NCBI GenBank assembly: GCA_964539825.1
Contig: CAZIKF010000035.1
Location: forward strand, 1 to 53,266
Source: CAZIKF01 sp964539825
GTDB lineage: Bacteria; Muiribacteriota; UBA6191
DNA length: 53,266 bases
Reading direction: 5' to 3'
The notes beneath the pieces are model-generated. The model was given only the letters and a program-made list of their open reading frames with translations, was not told the origin of the DNA and searched no databases. Positions 28,601 to 35,051 of this stretch are shown here, in pieces; position 1 is the stretch's first letter, and each line of letters starts with the position of its first letter. A program made the position numbers and the translations under genes.

Positions 28601-29029
28601 ATCTTGAGAGGGTGTACCCAGTGCCAAAACACACCGGTCAGAGACCAGAAAAAGCTGATCCAGACTATCCAGGTAGGCCATGAGGGATGAACGTGCAGCC
28701 TCTTCTTTGATTGGCTGAATCTCTTTGCGCTGCTCAAAATTTAGATCCAGGTAAACTGAACCACCGTTCAGTAATCCCCTGGCAGTATTTCGCATCAGCT
28801 CTCTGGTGTTATCTCTTTCCTGATCAGAAAATGAGCTGAATAGACTCTGCAGCACCAACCTTTCCACCAATACTTGTCCGCGGTCGGCAAGTTCCATTTC
28901 CAGGGGGATTGACTCCAGGGATTGAGTCCTCCTGATTCCATAGAAAATGCTGCCTACAACCAGGACGTATACACCGGTCATTGCCAGTAGAACCCAACGA
29001 TCCTTAACGGAAAAATCAATTTTGCCCAT
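25643..29029 (-). CDS. Membrane sensor: three PAS, GAF and two receiver domains, no kinase
   Basis: This 1128-residue sensor has membrane segments near residues 13-33 and 182-202 around a helical periplasmic domain. It continues with three PAS domains (about 230-340, 360-470, 480-600), a GAF domain (about 620-775), a low-complexity linker, receiver 1 (about 900-1020, phospho-Asp in SLDLNMPRMEG) and receiver 2 (about 1025-1128). Receiver 2 lacks the phospho-acceptor aspartate (MNAITPEFDG), so it is probably degenerate. No HisKA or HATPase motif is present, so it must work with a separate kinase, most likely its neighbours. Starts ATG 29029 and GTG 29041 both lack a clear ribosome-binding site. 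It lies just downstream of the PAS-HK-REC gene. The reading frame after its stop carries a PAS fossil. Confidence 0.85.
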   Translation of the reverse strand: MGKIDFSVKDRWVLLAMTGVYVLVVGSIFYGIRRTQSLESIPLEMELADRGQVLVERLVLQSLFSSFSDQERDNTRELMRNTARGLLNGGSVYLDLNFEQRKEIQPIKEEAARSSLMAYLDSLDQLFLVSDRCVLALGTPSQDRAQRNLVEVSEISLKYAQNTSKQLEGAAQGYFQKDLYLFWMALLLVLFAFPAMLGLLIRAQREQKKHKRMVEQGQDGVRAEIARHRAVLDSALDGVVTLDRFGAILSFNKAAETIFLCQASEVIGESVSILLSPDHKGKKEIRLLRFLEKGMGNPDSFFLDFIGIRENEQVFPLEMGLLRSEVNSAILYTGVLRDISKRIEDQNFMEELKKRSQVVLDTSAEGIINIDESGFIQSVNASAEKLFGYSTEQLVGQNIKMLMPEPHRKNHNSYLADYLRTGKAKMIGVEGGREVFGLRSNGERFAMKLSVGAVKVGEDIFFTGFVRDLSLHKETEAALKDSLASHHCLLETIRDGILTIDKSGVIHCANSNLEKLTGYRAGEIEGQSLGILLSSPDREQLDDYLSRFQKVTQGSLNQMSWEVTGVRNDHSEYPLELSLGLLKIKGKPLFTVILKDLTQHKLAEKALADQAFRLEKASRFDRCEGHIMSLFQRGNSLRQASKEMLELLASDLDFFPSSLHLYEDLDEKLKLSVAQGLPPRFQQDFQLGEGLIGQAASDRKSSYIKSAEKSEQFLKIETGWGVLSVQSMLILPVICQDQLLGVLTLGFQSVSEVEHKIFGERLARQIGMVIRNQNLTEQIETMSSSLHEGSQVDSVNEVDHDTDSQVSFLGGDGEVKGSSRPFISIIGSNEALKEGVFGGSPQEMAKQANEIISNSQHFFTLVSQKGVSESADPVQTPLCRGKILNLDQERPAGEGFKDFLENWGYSVLEFRSSKQVLNELEKTTPDLISLDLNMPRMEGMKLLEAISTHRVASSLPVLVLSPNLKGGYSSFLGFDAILRKPIPAHCFINVINRIGLCTKPRGKEKILVAENDPETLSMISTLLSGEVFEVETVQGESETLERIGTNVPDALIMNAITPEFDGFSVIEKLSHERKTRSLPIILLMERLLTKKDRKLMLKNLQKAMKRGENNRADLKSRIECLLRIQDKT

Positions 29030-29092
29030 AGTTATTCGCACCAGGAGAGTAGAAGGGCAAAAGGCCAGAGCCTGCGGCTAATCCAGAAGCAG

Positions 29093-30610
29093 CTATTCAA
29101 AGCTAGAATCCAGGGATTCACGTACCCTGGCGAATAGCTCCTCCATGAGGATCGGTTTCTCCAGAGGCCCTCTACCCCCTTCATAAGCCAGAGGATCCAC
29201 TAGTTCATGCTCAGTATGTCCGGTCATGAATAGAACCTTCAAACCGGGAACTTGGGATCGTAGGTCGCGGATGAATTCTGGTCCAGAACCTTTTGGCAGG
29301 ACGACATCTGTCAGTATGAGGTCGATCTCCCTACCCATTTCTTCAAATTTCACTCTGGCTTCGTCTATATCACTACATGCCACAACTCTATATTTCTTTC
29401 TCTCCAGCGCTCGAAGGAGGAATCGCAATACCATCGGCTCATCTTCGAGGACAAGAATCGTCTCCGGACCTGTCTTAGGTGTAACGACTGTGAGTTCTTT
29501 ACCGTCTGAGGAAACAGCGGGCAGGTAAATTTTTACCGTAGTACCTGTTCCGGGAGTTGAAAAAACCTGAATGTCTCCACCCTCTTGTTTGACGATAGAT
29601 AATAGAGTGGCCAATCCAAGCCCAGCGCCTCGCCCTTCGTCTTTGGTGGTAAAAAAGGGTTCGAAGATTTGAGAGCTAGTGGCTTCATCCATGCCCACTC
29701 CTGAATCCGATACCTGAAGTTCAACATAAGCTCCAGGGGGAAGATGAAAGCGTCCAGCCAATTCCTGCTTGACAACAAATACTCCAGTTTCAATAGTCAG
29801 TGTTCCTCCTCGAGGCATGGCATCCCTTGCATTCGCGGCAAGGGTTAGAAAAATCTGATCGAGTTGACCCGGATCAAATTCGATATCAAATGAACCATCC
29901 TGGAGTTTGCATTGAACCTGTATATCCTCACCGATCATTTTGTCGAGCATGGGAACGGTCTGCTCAATGGTTTCATTGAGGTTCAAAATCCTGGGCTGGG
30001 TTACTTGTTTGCGACTATAAGCAAGTAACTGCCGTGTGATATTGCGGGCCTTTTCTGAAGCCGCACAAATCTCTTCTGCCATAGGCCTGATGGGAGAATC
30101 GTCCGGCAAGGTCTGAAAGATCAGATCAGCATAGCCTGAAATCGCCATCAAAAGGTTACTGTAATAATGTGAGACTCCCCCGGCAAGCCGCCGGATGGTC
30201 TCCATTTTCTCAAAATCGATCTGACGTTCGTTTAGTTTGGCCTGAGATTCATCAAAGAAAATTTTCCCTGTGCAATGAATTTGATCCTGGGCATCATTGA
30301 GCCAGATTGACCATAATAGGGTACGCAGTTTTCCATCTTTTGCGCGACACCTGACCTGCAACTCTAATGAGCTGGAGTTTTTGCCTAATCGATTCAAGGA
30401 TGACTGAAGCCTGCTGATTTCCTCATCTGAGGCCAGATTGGTAAACGGCTCTCCAATCAATTCTGTTTCTTCATAACCAAAGACCTTACACAGGGCAGGA
30501 TTTGGTTGAAGTATTTGACCGTTTCGATCAAGGATACAAATACAGGAAATAGAAGACTGGAAGAAATTTGAGTGTAGGACTGTGTCCGAATCGGAAGTCG
30601 AATTTCCCAT
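29093..30610 (-). CDS. Hybrid histidine kinase: PAS-HisKA-HATPase-REC
   Basis: A soluble 505-residue hybrid kinase with PAS (about 15-125), HisKA (130-200), HATPase (240-365; N-box LAANARDAM, G1 DSGVGM, F-box FEPFFTTK, G2 GRGAGLGL) and a receiver (about 385-500; phospho-Asp in LTDVVLP). The H-box reads RRLAGGVSHYYSNLL: the phospho-acceptor His (near 145) is kept, but the usual next acidic residue is Tyr. In His kinases that acidic residue helps autokinase and phosphatase activity, so activity may be altered. No membrane segment. It lies between the 84-residue DHp protein and the kinase-less sensor, with gaps of 94 and 63 bp, and may join both in one pathway. Confidence 0.88.
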   Translation of the reverse strand: MGNSTSDSDTVLHSNFFQSSISCICILDRNGQILQPNPALCKVFGYEETELIGEPFTNLASDEEISRLQSSLNRLGKNSSSLELQVRCRAKDGKLRTLLWSIWLNDAQDQIHCTGKIFFDESQAKLNERQIDFEKMETIRRLAGGVSHYYSNLLMAISGYADLIFQTLPDDSPIRPMAEEICAASEKARNITRQLLAYSRKQVTQPRILNLNETIEQTVPMLDKMIGEDIQVQCKLQDGSFDIEFDPGQLDQIFLTLAANARDAMPRGGTLTIETGVFVVKQELAGRFHLPPGAYVELQVSDSGVGMDEATSSQIFEPFFTTKDEGRGAGLGLATLLSIVKQEGGDIQVFSTPGTGTTVKIYLPAVSSDGKELTVVTPKTGPETILVLEDEPMVLRFLLRALERKKYRVVACSDIDEARVKFEEMGREIDLILTDVVLPKGSGPEFIRDLRSQVPGLKVLFMTGHTEHELVDPLAYEGGRGPLEKPILMEELFARVRESLDSSFE

Positions 30611-30703
30611 GCGCTACCCGGTTTTTAGTGAGATAGGAACGGAGTCCCAATAAAGCAAGATAGCATCTCTTGGAGCAGAAAAGCGAATACCTCTCGATAC
30701 CCG

Positions 30704-30958
30704 CTAGCGCTTGGGCTGGAGTTTTCCAATCGCCTCCAGAGCTTCTTCAGCGGCCTGCCTGATCTCCTCAGCTACCTCTAGATTGGGATCATCTTTGCTC
30801 AATCCCTCCACAAGATAATCACTGTTTCCATAGATTCCCATAAGCAGGTTATTACATTCGTGAACCACGGCACAAACCTTCTGATGGTATGAATCCAGAT
30901 CGGAAAACTCTGAAGATTCTTCAGAGGGATTTGGTTTTGTATTGAGACTTTTTTTCAT
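30704..30958 (-). CDS. Stand-alone histidine-kinase DHp (H-box) mini-protein
   Basis: An 84-residue protein. After a polar N-terminus, it shows KVCAVVHECNNLLMGIYGN, which mirrors the H-box of hybrid kinases (GGIAHDLNNFLTVISGY), with His33 followed by Glu. A second helix follows (NLEVAEEIRQAAEEALEAIGKLQ), as in the two-helix DHp dimerisation domain. No ATP-binding domain follows. AAGGA lies about 9 bp before ATG 30958. I infer either a phosphotransfer module (as Spo0B or HPt proteins act) or a dimerisation partner that modulates the adjacent kinase. It could also be a decayed kinase fragment, but the frame, start and stop are tidy. Confidence 0.65.
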   Translation of the reverse strand: MKKSLNTKPNPSEESSEFSDLDSYHQKVCAVVHECNNLLMGIYGNSDYLVEGLSKDDPNLEVAEEIRQAAEEALEAIGKLQPKR

Positions 30959-31032
30959 AGCCTGTGGTCCTTCCGGCTACTTCCCATCATACACCCGATG
31001 GCAAATCTTCTTCTACCCGAGAGAAACTTCGC

Positions 31033-31064
31033 AAAAAACCGGGAGGCGCTCCCATCCTCCCGGT
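31033..31064 (-). terminator. Strong intrinsic terminator
   Basis: On the minus strand a perfect 9-bp GC-rich stem (ACCGGGAGG / CCTCCCGGT) with a 9-nt loop is followed at once by six T. It can end the RNA started at the sigma-54 promoter about 80-100 bp upstream. It could also catch read-through from the lipoprotein operon ending at 31255. Confidence 0.85.
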
Positions 31065-31134
31065 CTACCGAAACAGTGGTTCCGGTAATTGCTGTGCGAA
31101 GATCTGCTTGCGAGTTTCCTATTAACGCTCTCTA
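31033..31134 (-). ncRNA. Candidate sigma-54-dependent small RNA
   Basis: Between a -24/-12 promoter (31141-31160) and a strong terminator lies a ~100-nt segment with no reading frame. Its 3' half folds into two adjacent hairpins. The first, 31066-31087, has a 9-bp stem (TACCGGAAC / GTTTCGGTA, one G-U pair) with tetraloop CACT; the second is the terminator stem. Start near 31133 is inferred from the usual 12-bp distance. This resembles the layout of sigma-54-driven regulatory RNAs such as Qrr, though the sequence does not resemble Qrr. The alternative is a leader with an attenuator for the DHp/kinase genes downstream. Targets unknown. Confidence 0.55.
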
Positions 31135-31140
31135 TGCCCA

Positions 31141-31160
31141 TTATGCAGGAAGTGTGCCAT
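31141..31160 (-). promoter_or_regulatory. Sigma-54 (-24/-12) promoter
   Basis: The minus strand reads ATGGCACACTTCCTGCATAA: GG at -24 and GC at -12 with exactly 10 bp between, close to the consensus TGGCAC-N5-TTGC (here CTGC). It points to the small-RNA candidate and further to the DHp and kinase genes. No sigma-54 activator gene is in the window. Confidence 0.65.
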
Positions 31161-31254
31161 ACAAGTTTTCAACCAGAGTAGGCTCTGATCCTGGAAAAAG
31201 AGTAAGGTTTAGCTCTGAAATTGACCTTTTGGTCAGAATGAGAACACCAAAGAG

Positions 31255-31749
31255 TCAGCGTCTGAGCGCAGGCTGAACAATGATGAGAAAGCTGATTTTA
31301 TAGACGCATTTTTTGTCTCGGGAAATCAGGATAGCGGCGGAACGAGCATCAATTCTGCTGGTTCCCAATTGACCGGAATAATGTAGTGGGGGCACTTTCG
31401 ATTCAAATGGATCACTTGATTTTGATTCAGAATCGGTCAGTTGCTCCACCTCAGCATCGAGAAGAGTCTGACCTGAACTCTCCAGAAACACCCTGGTCCC
31501 CTTTTCTATTCCCCCATGAAATACAAGGTTATTTAGTTTTAGGGTTTCTCTGACACTCTTGGCCTCGCATTGGCCCGGAATCTCAGGGCTCCAGGAGGCC
31601 ACCAGGTACCCTTCCGACGCCTTTGCCTGCAAGGCAGCAGGAGAGCCGACCTGCTGTGCGGAATCCTTGCCACCCTCCTCGTCCTCGCAACCGCTGAAAA
31701 GGAGCAGGATACCGAGTAACACTCCCGTTACTTGAATCATCTTATGCAT
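31255..31749 (-). CDS. Small lipoprotein of unknown function
   Basis: A 164-residue protein with a lipoprotein signal peptide: hydrophobic GVLLGILLLFSGC, with lipobox LFSG-C, so the mature N-terminus would be a lipidated Cys followed by acidic residues (EDEEGGKD). The mature part is about 140 residues, beta-rich by appearance and without a family I recognise. It is the last gene of the cyclophilin-glycosidase-pilin operon, starting 2 bp after the stop of the proline-rich secreted protein. The +2 acidic residue resembles the inner-membrane retention rule known in enterics, but whether it applies here is unknown. Confidence 0.78.
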   Translation of the reverse strand: MHKMIQVTGVLLGILLLFSGCEDEEGGKDSAQQVGSPAALQAKASEGYLVASWSPEIPGQCEAKSVRETLKLNNLVFHGGIEKGTRVFLESSGQTLLDAEVEQLTDSESKSSDPFESKVPPLHYSGQLGTSRIDARSAAILISRDKKCVYKISFLIIVQPALRR

Positions 31750-31751
31750 TT

Positions 31752-32525
31752 CTAAATAGGACCCTGGATTTCCAGCCGGCTGGAACCTATTCCTGAGCCA
31801 GAAGTCTTTAAACGCACCGTCTGCCCCTGGGTCACGTCAATAGAATACTCCAAACCCGACTTAGCAGACCAATCGTTTGGAGGATTTTGCAAAAACATTG
31901 ACTCTGACTTCTTAGAACCTTTGAAGTAGAGAGGAGAATTCGTCGTGTCGTTGTTGCGGATCCATTCCAATAGAGATTTACCAGAGAATTTTTTCTCGGC
32001 TCCGCCCGGGTCTGAAAGAAAAACCTCCATACGGCCATTTCCTGACGCGGCCAGAAAAGGTCGTATCTTTAAGGTTCCAGAGGCTTTTATTACCCTGCTT
32101 AAAGATCCTCCTCCATTGAGGGTAGCCCTGGAGTTTGCCCCGGCTGGTGGAGTGGGAGAAGTGGGCGTTGATCCAGGTGGCCCTGCTGGGATTGGAGATT
32201 TTAAGACCTCAGGCAGTGTACCGGGATTCGGGTTCACACCGGTATCATTGGCTGGAAGAGCGACATGGGGAGCCCTGATCCAGGGAGCGGTTATTACCGC
32301 TTGTGGAGGGTAAGGTGGAGAAACGGGAATAGCGGGTGCGTTTACCGGTGCTGTGGGTCCTTCCCAGGCCCACGGGCTGCTTTGCGACGCACCAATTTGT
32401 GATTCCACTCGCTGAGGCAGGGACAGACTCTCTTCTCCCAGGCGCAGGGATACCGAATCCGTAAAAATGACTGCTGGCAACAGAAGCCACCAGAAAAAGA
32501 GGTGCAAGCAAAAACTCGGTCTCAC
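31752..32525 (-). CDS. Secreted proline-rich protein with beta-sandwich-like C-terminus
   Basis: The 257-residue protein starts at GTG 32525 with a signal peptide (LHLFFWWLLLPAVIFTDS). A proline/alanine-rich linker spans about residues 40-135, and the C-terminal part (140-257) carries alternating short strands. That part ends in patterns (YSIDVTQGQTVRLKTSGSG...RLEIQGP) that recall carbohydrate- or pre-peptidase-type beta-sandwiches. I cannot assign a family. Its position after the PilX-like gene (60 bp) and before the lipoprotein suggests it is part of the same surface structure. The weak ribosome-binding site leaves the start somewhat open. Confidence 0.68.
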   Translation of the reverse strand: MRPSFCLHLFFWWLLLPAVIFTDSVSLRLGEESLSLPQRVESQIGASQSSPWAWEGPTAPVNAPAIPVSPPYPPQAVITAPWIRAPHVALPANDTGVNPNPGTLPEVLKSPIPAGPPGSTPTSPTPPAGANSRATLNGGGSLSRVIKASGTLKIRPFLAASGNGRMEVFLSDPGGAEKKFSGKSLLEWIRNNDTTNSPLYFKGSKKSESMFLQNPPNDWSAKSGLEYSIDVTQGQTVRLKTSGSGIGSSRLEIQGPI

Positions 32526-32585
32526 TTTCTAAGTATGGCTCAATCCATCTCATCCAACAAGGGATAGATTTCGGGGATCCTGTAT

Positions 32586-34595
32586 CTACTCCACGAACCG
32601 ATGCCAGGGGCCCGAAACCAATAATCGAAAGTGATTTTTGTAATTGGTGGAATCAGTGGGGTCAAAGCGGTCGTTGTAGTAAATTTCCCGGTTCCCACTC
32701 CCGGAACCGGAGCGAAGTTCCAACTCACGCGCAGCCAGCATTCCCCTTATAGTAAAGGCGGGAGGAAGGGACATAGCCCCCTGCAGGGCTATCAAACCGC
32801 ACTGTAACTCCTGAGCTGTCTGCACCCGAATCCCTTCACCGAGTGAAACCAGCGACAAGGGCTCTCCTCCAGAAGTTTGGATAGAATTCTTAATTTTAAT
32901 CCCTGAGTCCACGATCAGGATTCCCCCCTTGCCGGGTTCAACAAGCAGCTCCCGGTTCAGTTCCAAGTCAGAGCGGACCCAAAGGATCCCTCCCGGAAAT
33001 TTCAACACTCCCCCCGTGGATTCCATGCTGTTGATGAAAGTAGGTCCATCTGGAAAGATCATTCGAGCGCGAGCGCTGAGAAATTGAAGGTCAGATAAAC
33101 TTCCGAGATTACTACCTTCCCACATCACTTCTCCCCTATCATTAGCGACTTTATGGGTGGTGGAATGGATTTTTTCAAAGAAGTGGACTGGAAATCCTGC
33201 TGCAGAAAGACGGACACTTTCAGCGTCCTTTATAGATACGGGAGAAATGGTAGCGGGATCGACAACACTTTTAGAGGAACCCAGGTCCACCAGGGATAGG
33301 TTTCTTTCATTGATCTCCTGCACTTCAATACCAGACATTCTCCTCTTGTAATTTGAATAATTATTGAGGTAGTTACCCTTGAGGTACTGCACAAGAGCCA
33401 CTGCCCCCCCCGCCGGCCAGTCTGTACCCATAAATTCAGGCTCTGTTAGCCAAGGAAGATAAAAGGTTTTCCCCGTGTTCTCGTTATGAATTCCCTGCAA
33501 TAGGGCATAATTCAACAGAGTCGATCCCAGCACCAGGGTAGGGGAAGGTTGTGCCTGTGTTCCCTGTAGGTTAAGCGTAGTGGAATGCTTTAACTGCGAC
33601 GCGGGTACCCGATCAAAAGACTTGCTGAATTGATTTGAGCTTCCCAGTTCTGGAAAGACTCCTCTCAAGGACCAAACATAGGAAAGTTCCGGCTCTGTGT
33701 GTAGAGGTTCATCAGGGGGAATGGAGGAGTGGAAGATAGCACCTGGAATCATACCGGATGCAAAAGAATCCTCACCTCCACCGTTACCCAGCCGAAAATT
33801 CCAGGGATCAGCACCCCCGAGAAAAATCCATCCTCTTGAATCCAACAATTCCGCAGCTGATGTCATGGTCATCGAATTATCGGGGGGGATAGAATCACCG
33901 CTAAAGACTGACACAGGATAAGCATTGAGATTGGTTAGCTCAGTGGAATCAGTGATGGAGTTTAGATTCAGCCCTCCTTTGGTTCTCAGTAAAAGTACAA
34001 ATTTCCCAAGGATCGAGGGCTGTATCTGAACCAGCATGGAAACCGAGAATCCGGACACGGAGATCTTGCTTAAAAGATCCGATGCCTCAGAGCGAATATG
34101 AATCCAGAATCGGCATTCACTCTCATCAAGTTTCAGACCAGGACCGCTAAGTCCGGCGTAGACGGGTCGGATGCCTCTTAATTCGATTTGAACTTTTACA
34201 CTCGGAGCAGACTCAGAATATGCGTCCTTGATGGGCACCGGAGGTATCCATTCCAATTTTTCCTCACTGATTTCAAAGTCACCCTGCGGGTCAAGGAAAA
34301 GATCAAGAAAAGGCTGGATGCCCTCCGCGGCCTTCAATCTCTTTGGGCGCGTCGAACTGTCAGTATCATTAAGAAAGTCAGCTGTTTTTTTAAGAGCGTC
34401 CAGGGTAAGGTCTAAACCACTTGATGCCCAGTGATACAGTACTTCGCGGCGAGCGGCATGGGATACCTGTTTAAGCTGGTGTTGTGACATTTGATGCAGG
34501 GTAAACCCCAGGACGACTAAAATGGATAAGACCACAAGGATTACAGGGATGAGAAAACCGCGCCGTGCCTTGTAGTTACCACCTCGAAGATCCAT
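32586..34595 (-). CDS. PilX-like type IV pilus / pseudopilus assembly protein
   Basis: A 669-residue protein. Near the N-terminus (about residues 11-35) RRGFLIPVILVVLSILVVLGF forms one hydrophobic helix of the PilX type, followed by a polar helix (HQMSQHQLKQVSHAARREVLYHW). The long remainder is mixed alpha/beta with no catalytic motif I recognise. Such proteins sit in the inner membrane or at pilus tips and help assemble type IV or T2SS-like filaments; 669 residues is long for PilX, so a fused sensing or adhesion domain is likely. GAGGGG precedes ATG 34595. It follows the prepilin gene by 24 bp in the same operon. Confidence 0.72.
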   Translation of the reverse strand: MDLRGGNYKARRGFLIPVILVVLSILVVLGFTLHQMSQHQLKQVSHAARREVLYHWASSGLDLTLDALKKTADFLNDTDSSTRPKRLKAAEGIQPFLDLFLDPQGDFEISEEKLEWIPPVPIKDAYSESAPSVKVQIELRGIRPVYAGLSGPGLKLDESECRFWIHIRSEASDLLSKISVSGFSVSMLVQIQPSILGKFVLLLRTKGGLNLNSITDSTELTNLNAYPVSVFSGDSIPPDNSMTMTSAAELLDSRGWIFLGGADPWNFRLGNGGGEDSFASGMIPGAIFHSSIPPDEPLHTEPELSYVWSLRGVFPELGSSNQFSKSFDRVPASQLKHSTTLNLQGTQAQPSPTLVLGSTLLNYALLQGIHNENTGKTFYLPWLTEPEFMGTDWPAGGAVALVQYLKGNYLNNYSNYKRRMSGIEVQEINERNLSLVDLGSSKSVVDPATISPVSIKDAESVRLSAAGFPVHFFEKIHSTTHKVANDRGEVMWEGSNLGSLSDLQFLSARARMIFPDGPTFINSMESTGGVLKFPGGILWVRSDLELNRELLVEPGKGGILIVDSGIKIKNSIQTSGGEPLSLVSLGEGIRVQTAQELQCGLIALQGAMSLPPAFTIRGMLAARELELRSGSGSGNREIYYNDRFDPTDSTNYKNHFRLLVSGPWHRFVE

Positions 34596-34619
34596 TTCCC
34601 CTCTATTGATTCAGGGTGA

Positions 34620-35051
34620 TTACCAGGGCTCAGAGGGTAGGATAGATTCCAAGATAAACTCCCCCTTCTTGCGATCCGACCCGCGATCCCAATTTACTTT
34701 TACGATCATTCGATATGCTTTAGACAGACCCTCTGGCACCGGAATTTCGCGGATTTCCAGCTCCCGAGTAAATCTTTCGGGACTATCAGGAATTTCCAAA
34801 TGATGAGGTGAAAAATCTGAACTAACCGCGCTATCAAGGGTTGGAGCAAGCACACCCAGTGAAGAACGAGGAAGATCTTTCAAAGCACTGAGATAGCAAT
34901 TGGACAGGTTCATGGCCACGGACATATCACGAGCGGACACCCTGCTGCGGTTACTGGATATGAAGAGATAGGCAAGAGGTCCGGCAAAGGTGGCCAGTAT
35001 TGCCATTCCGAGAACAATCTCAATCAGGCTTAGCCCTCTTCTGGTACTCAT
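34620..35051 (-). CDS. Type IV prepilin-like protein
   Basis: This 143-residue minor-pilin candidate has a class III signal: basic leader MSTRRG then LSLIEIVLGMAILATFAGPLA, matching the prepilin peptidase site (cleavage after Gly6, Glu at +5). The globular part is short, as in minor pilins or pseudopilins. The ATG overlaps the glycosidase stop by 4 bp (ATGA), so translation is coupled. The window holds no pilus ATPase, secretin or prepilin peptidase, so the core machinery lies elsewhere. The protein is expected in the inner membrane before assembly. Confidence 0.85.
   Translation of the reverse strand: MSTRRGLSLIEIVLGMAILATFAGPLAYLFISSNRSRVSARDMSVAMNLSNCYLSALKDLPRSSLGVLAPTLDSAVSSDFSPHHLEIPDSPERFTRELEIREIPVPEGLSKAYRMIVKVNWDRGSDRKKGEFILESILPSEPW

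Noticed and set aside
31945..32313. Gly/Ala/Pro-rich plus-strand frame of 122 codons
   Set aside because: Antisense to the proline-rich linker of the secreted protein, a composition shadow.
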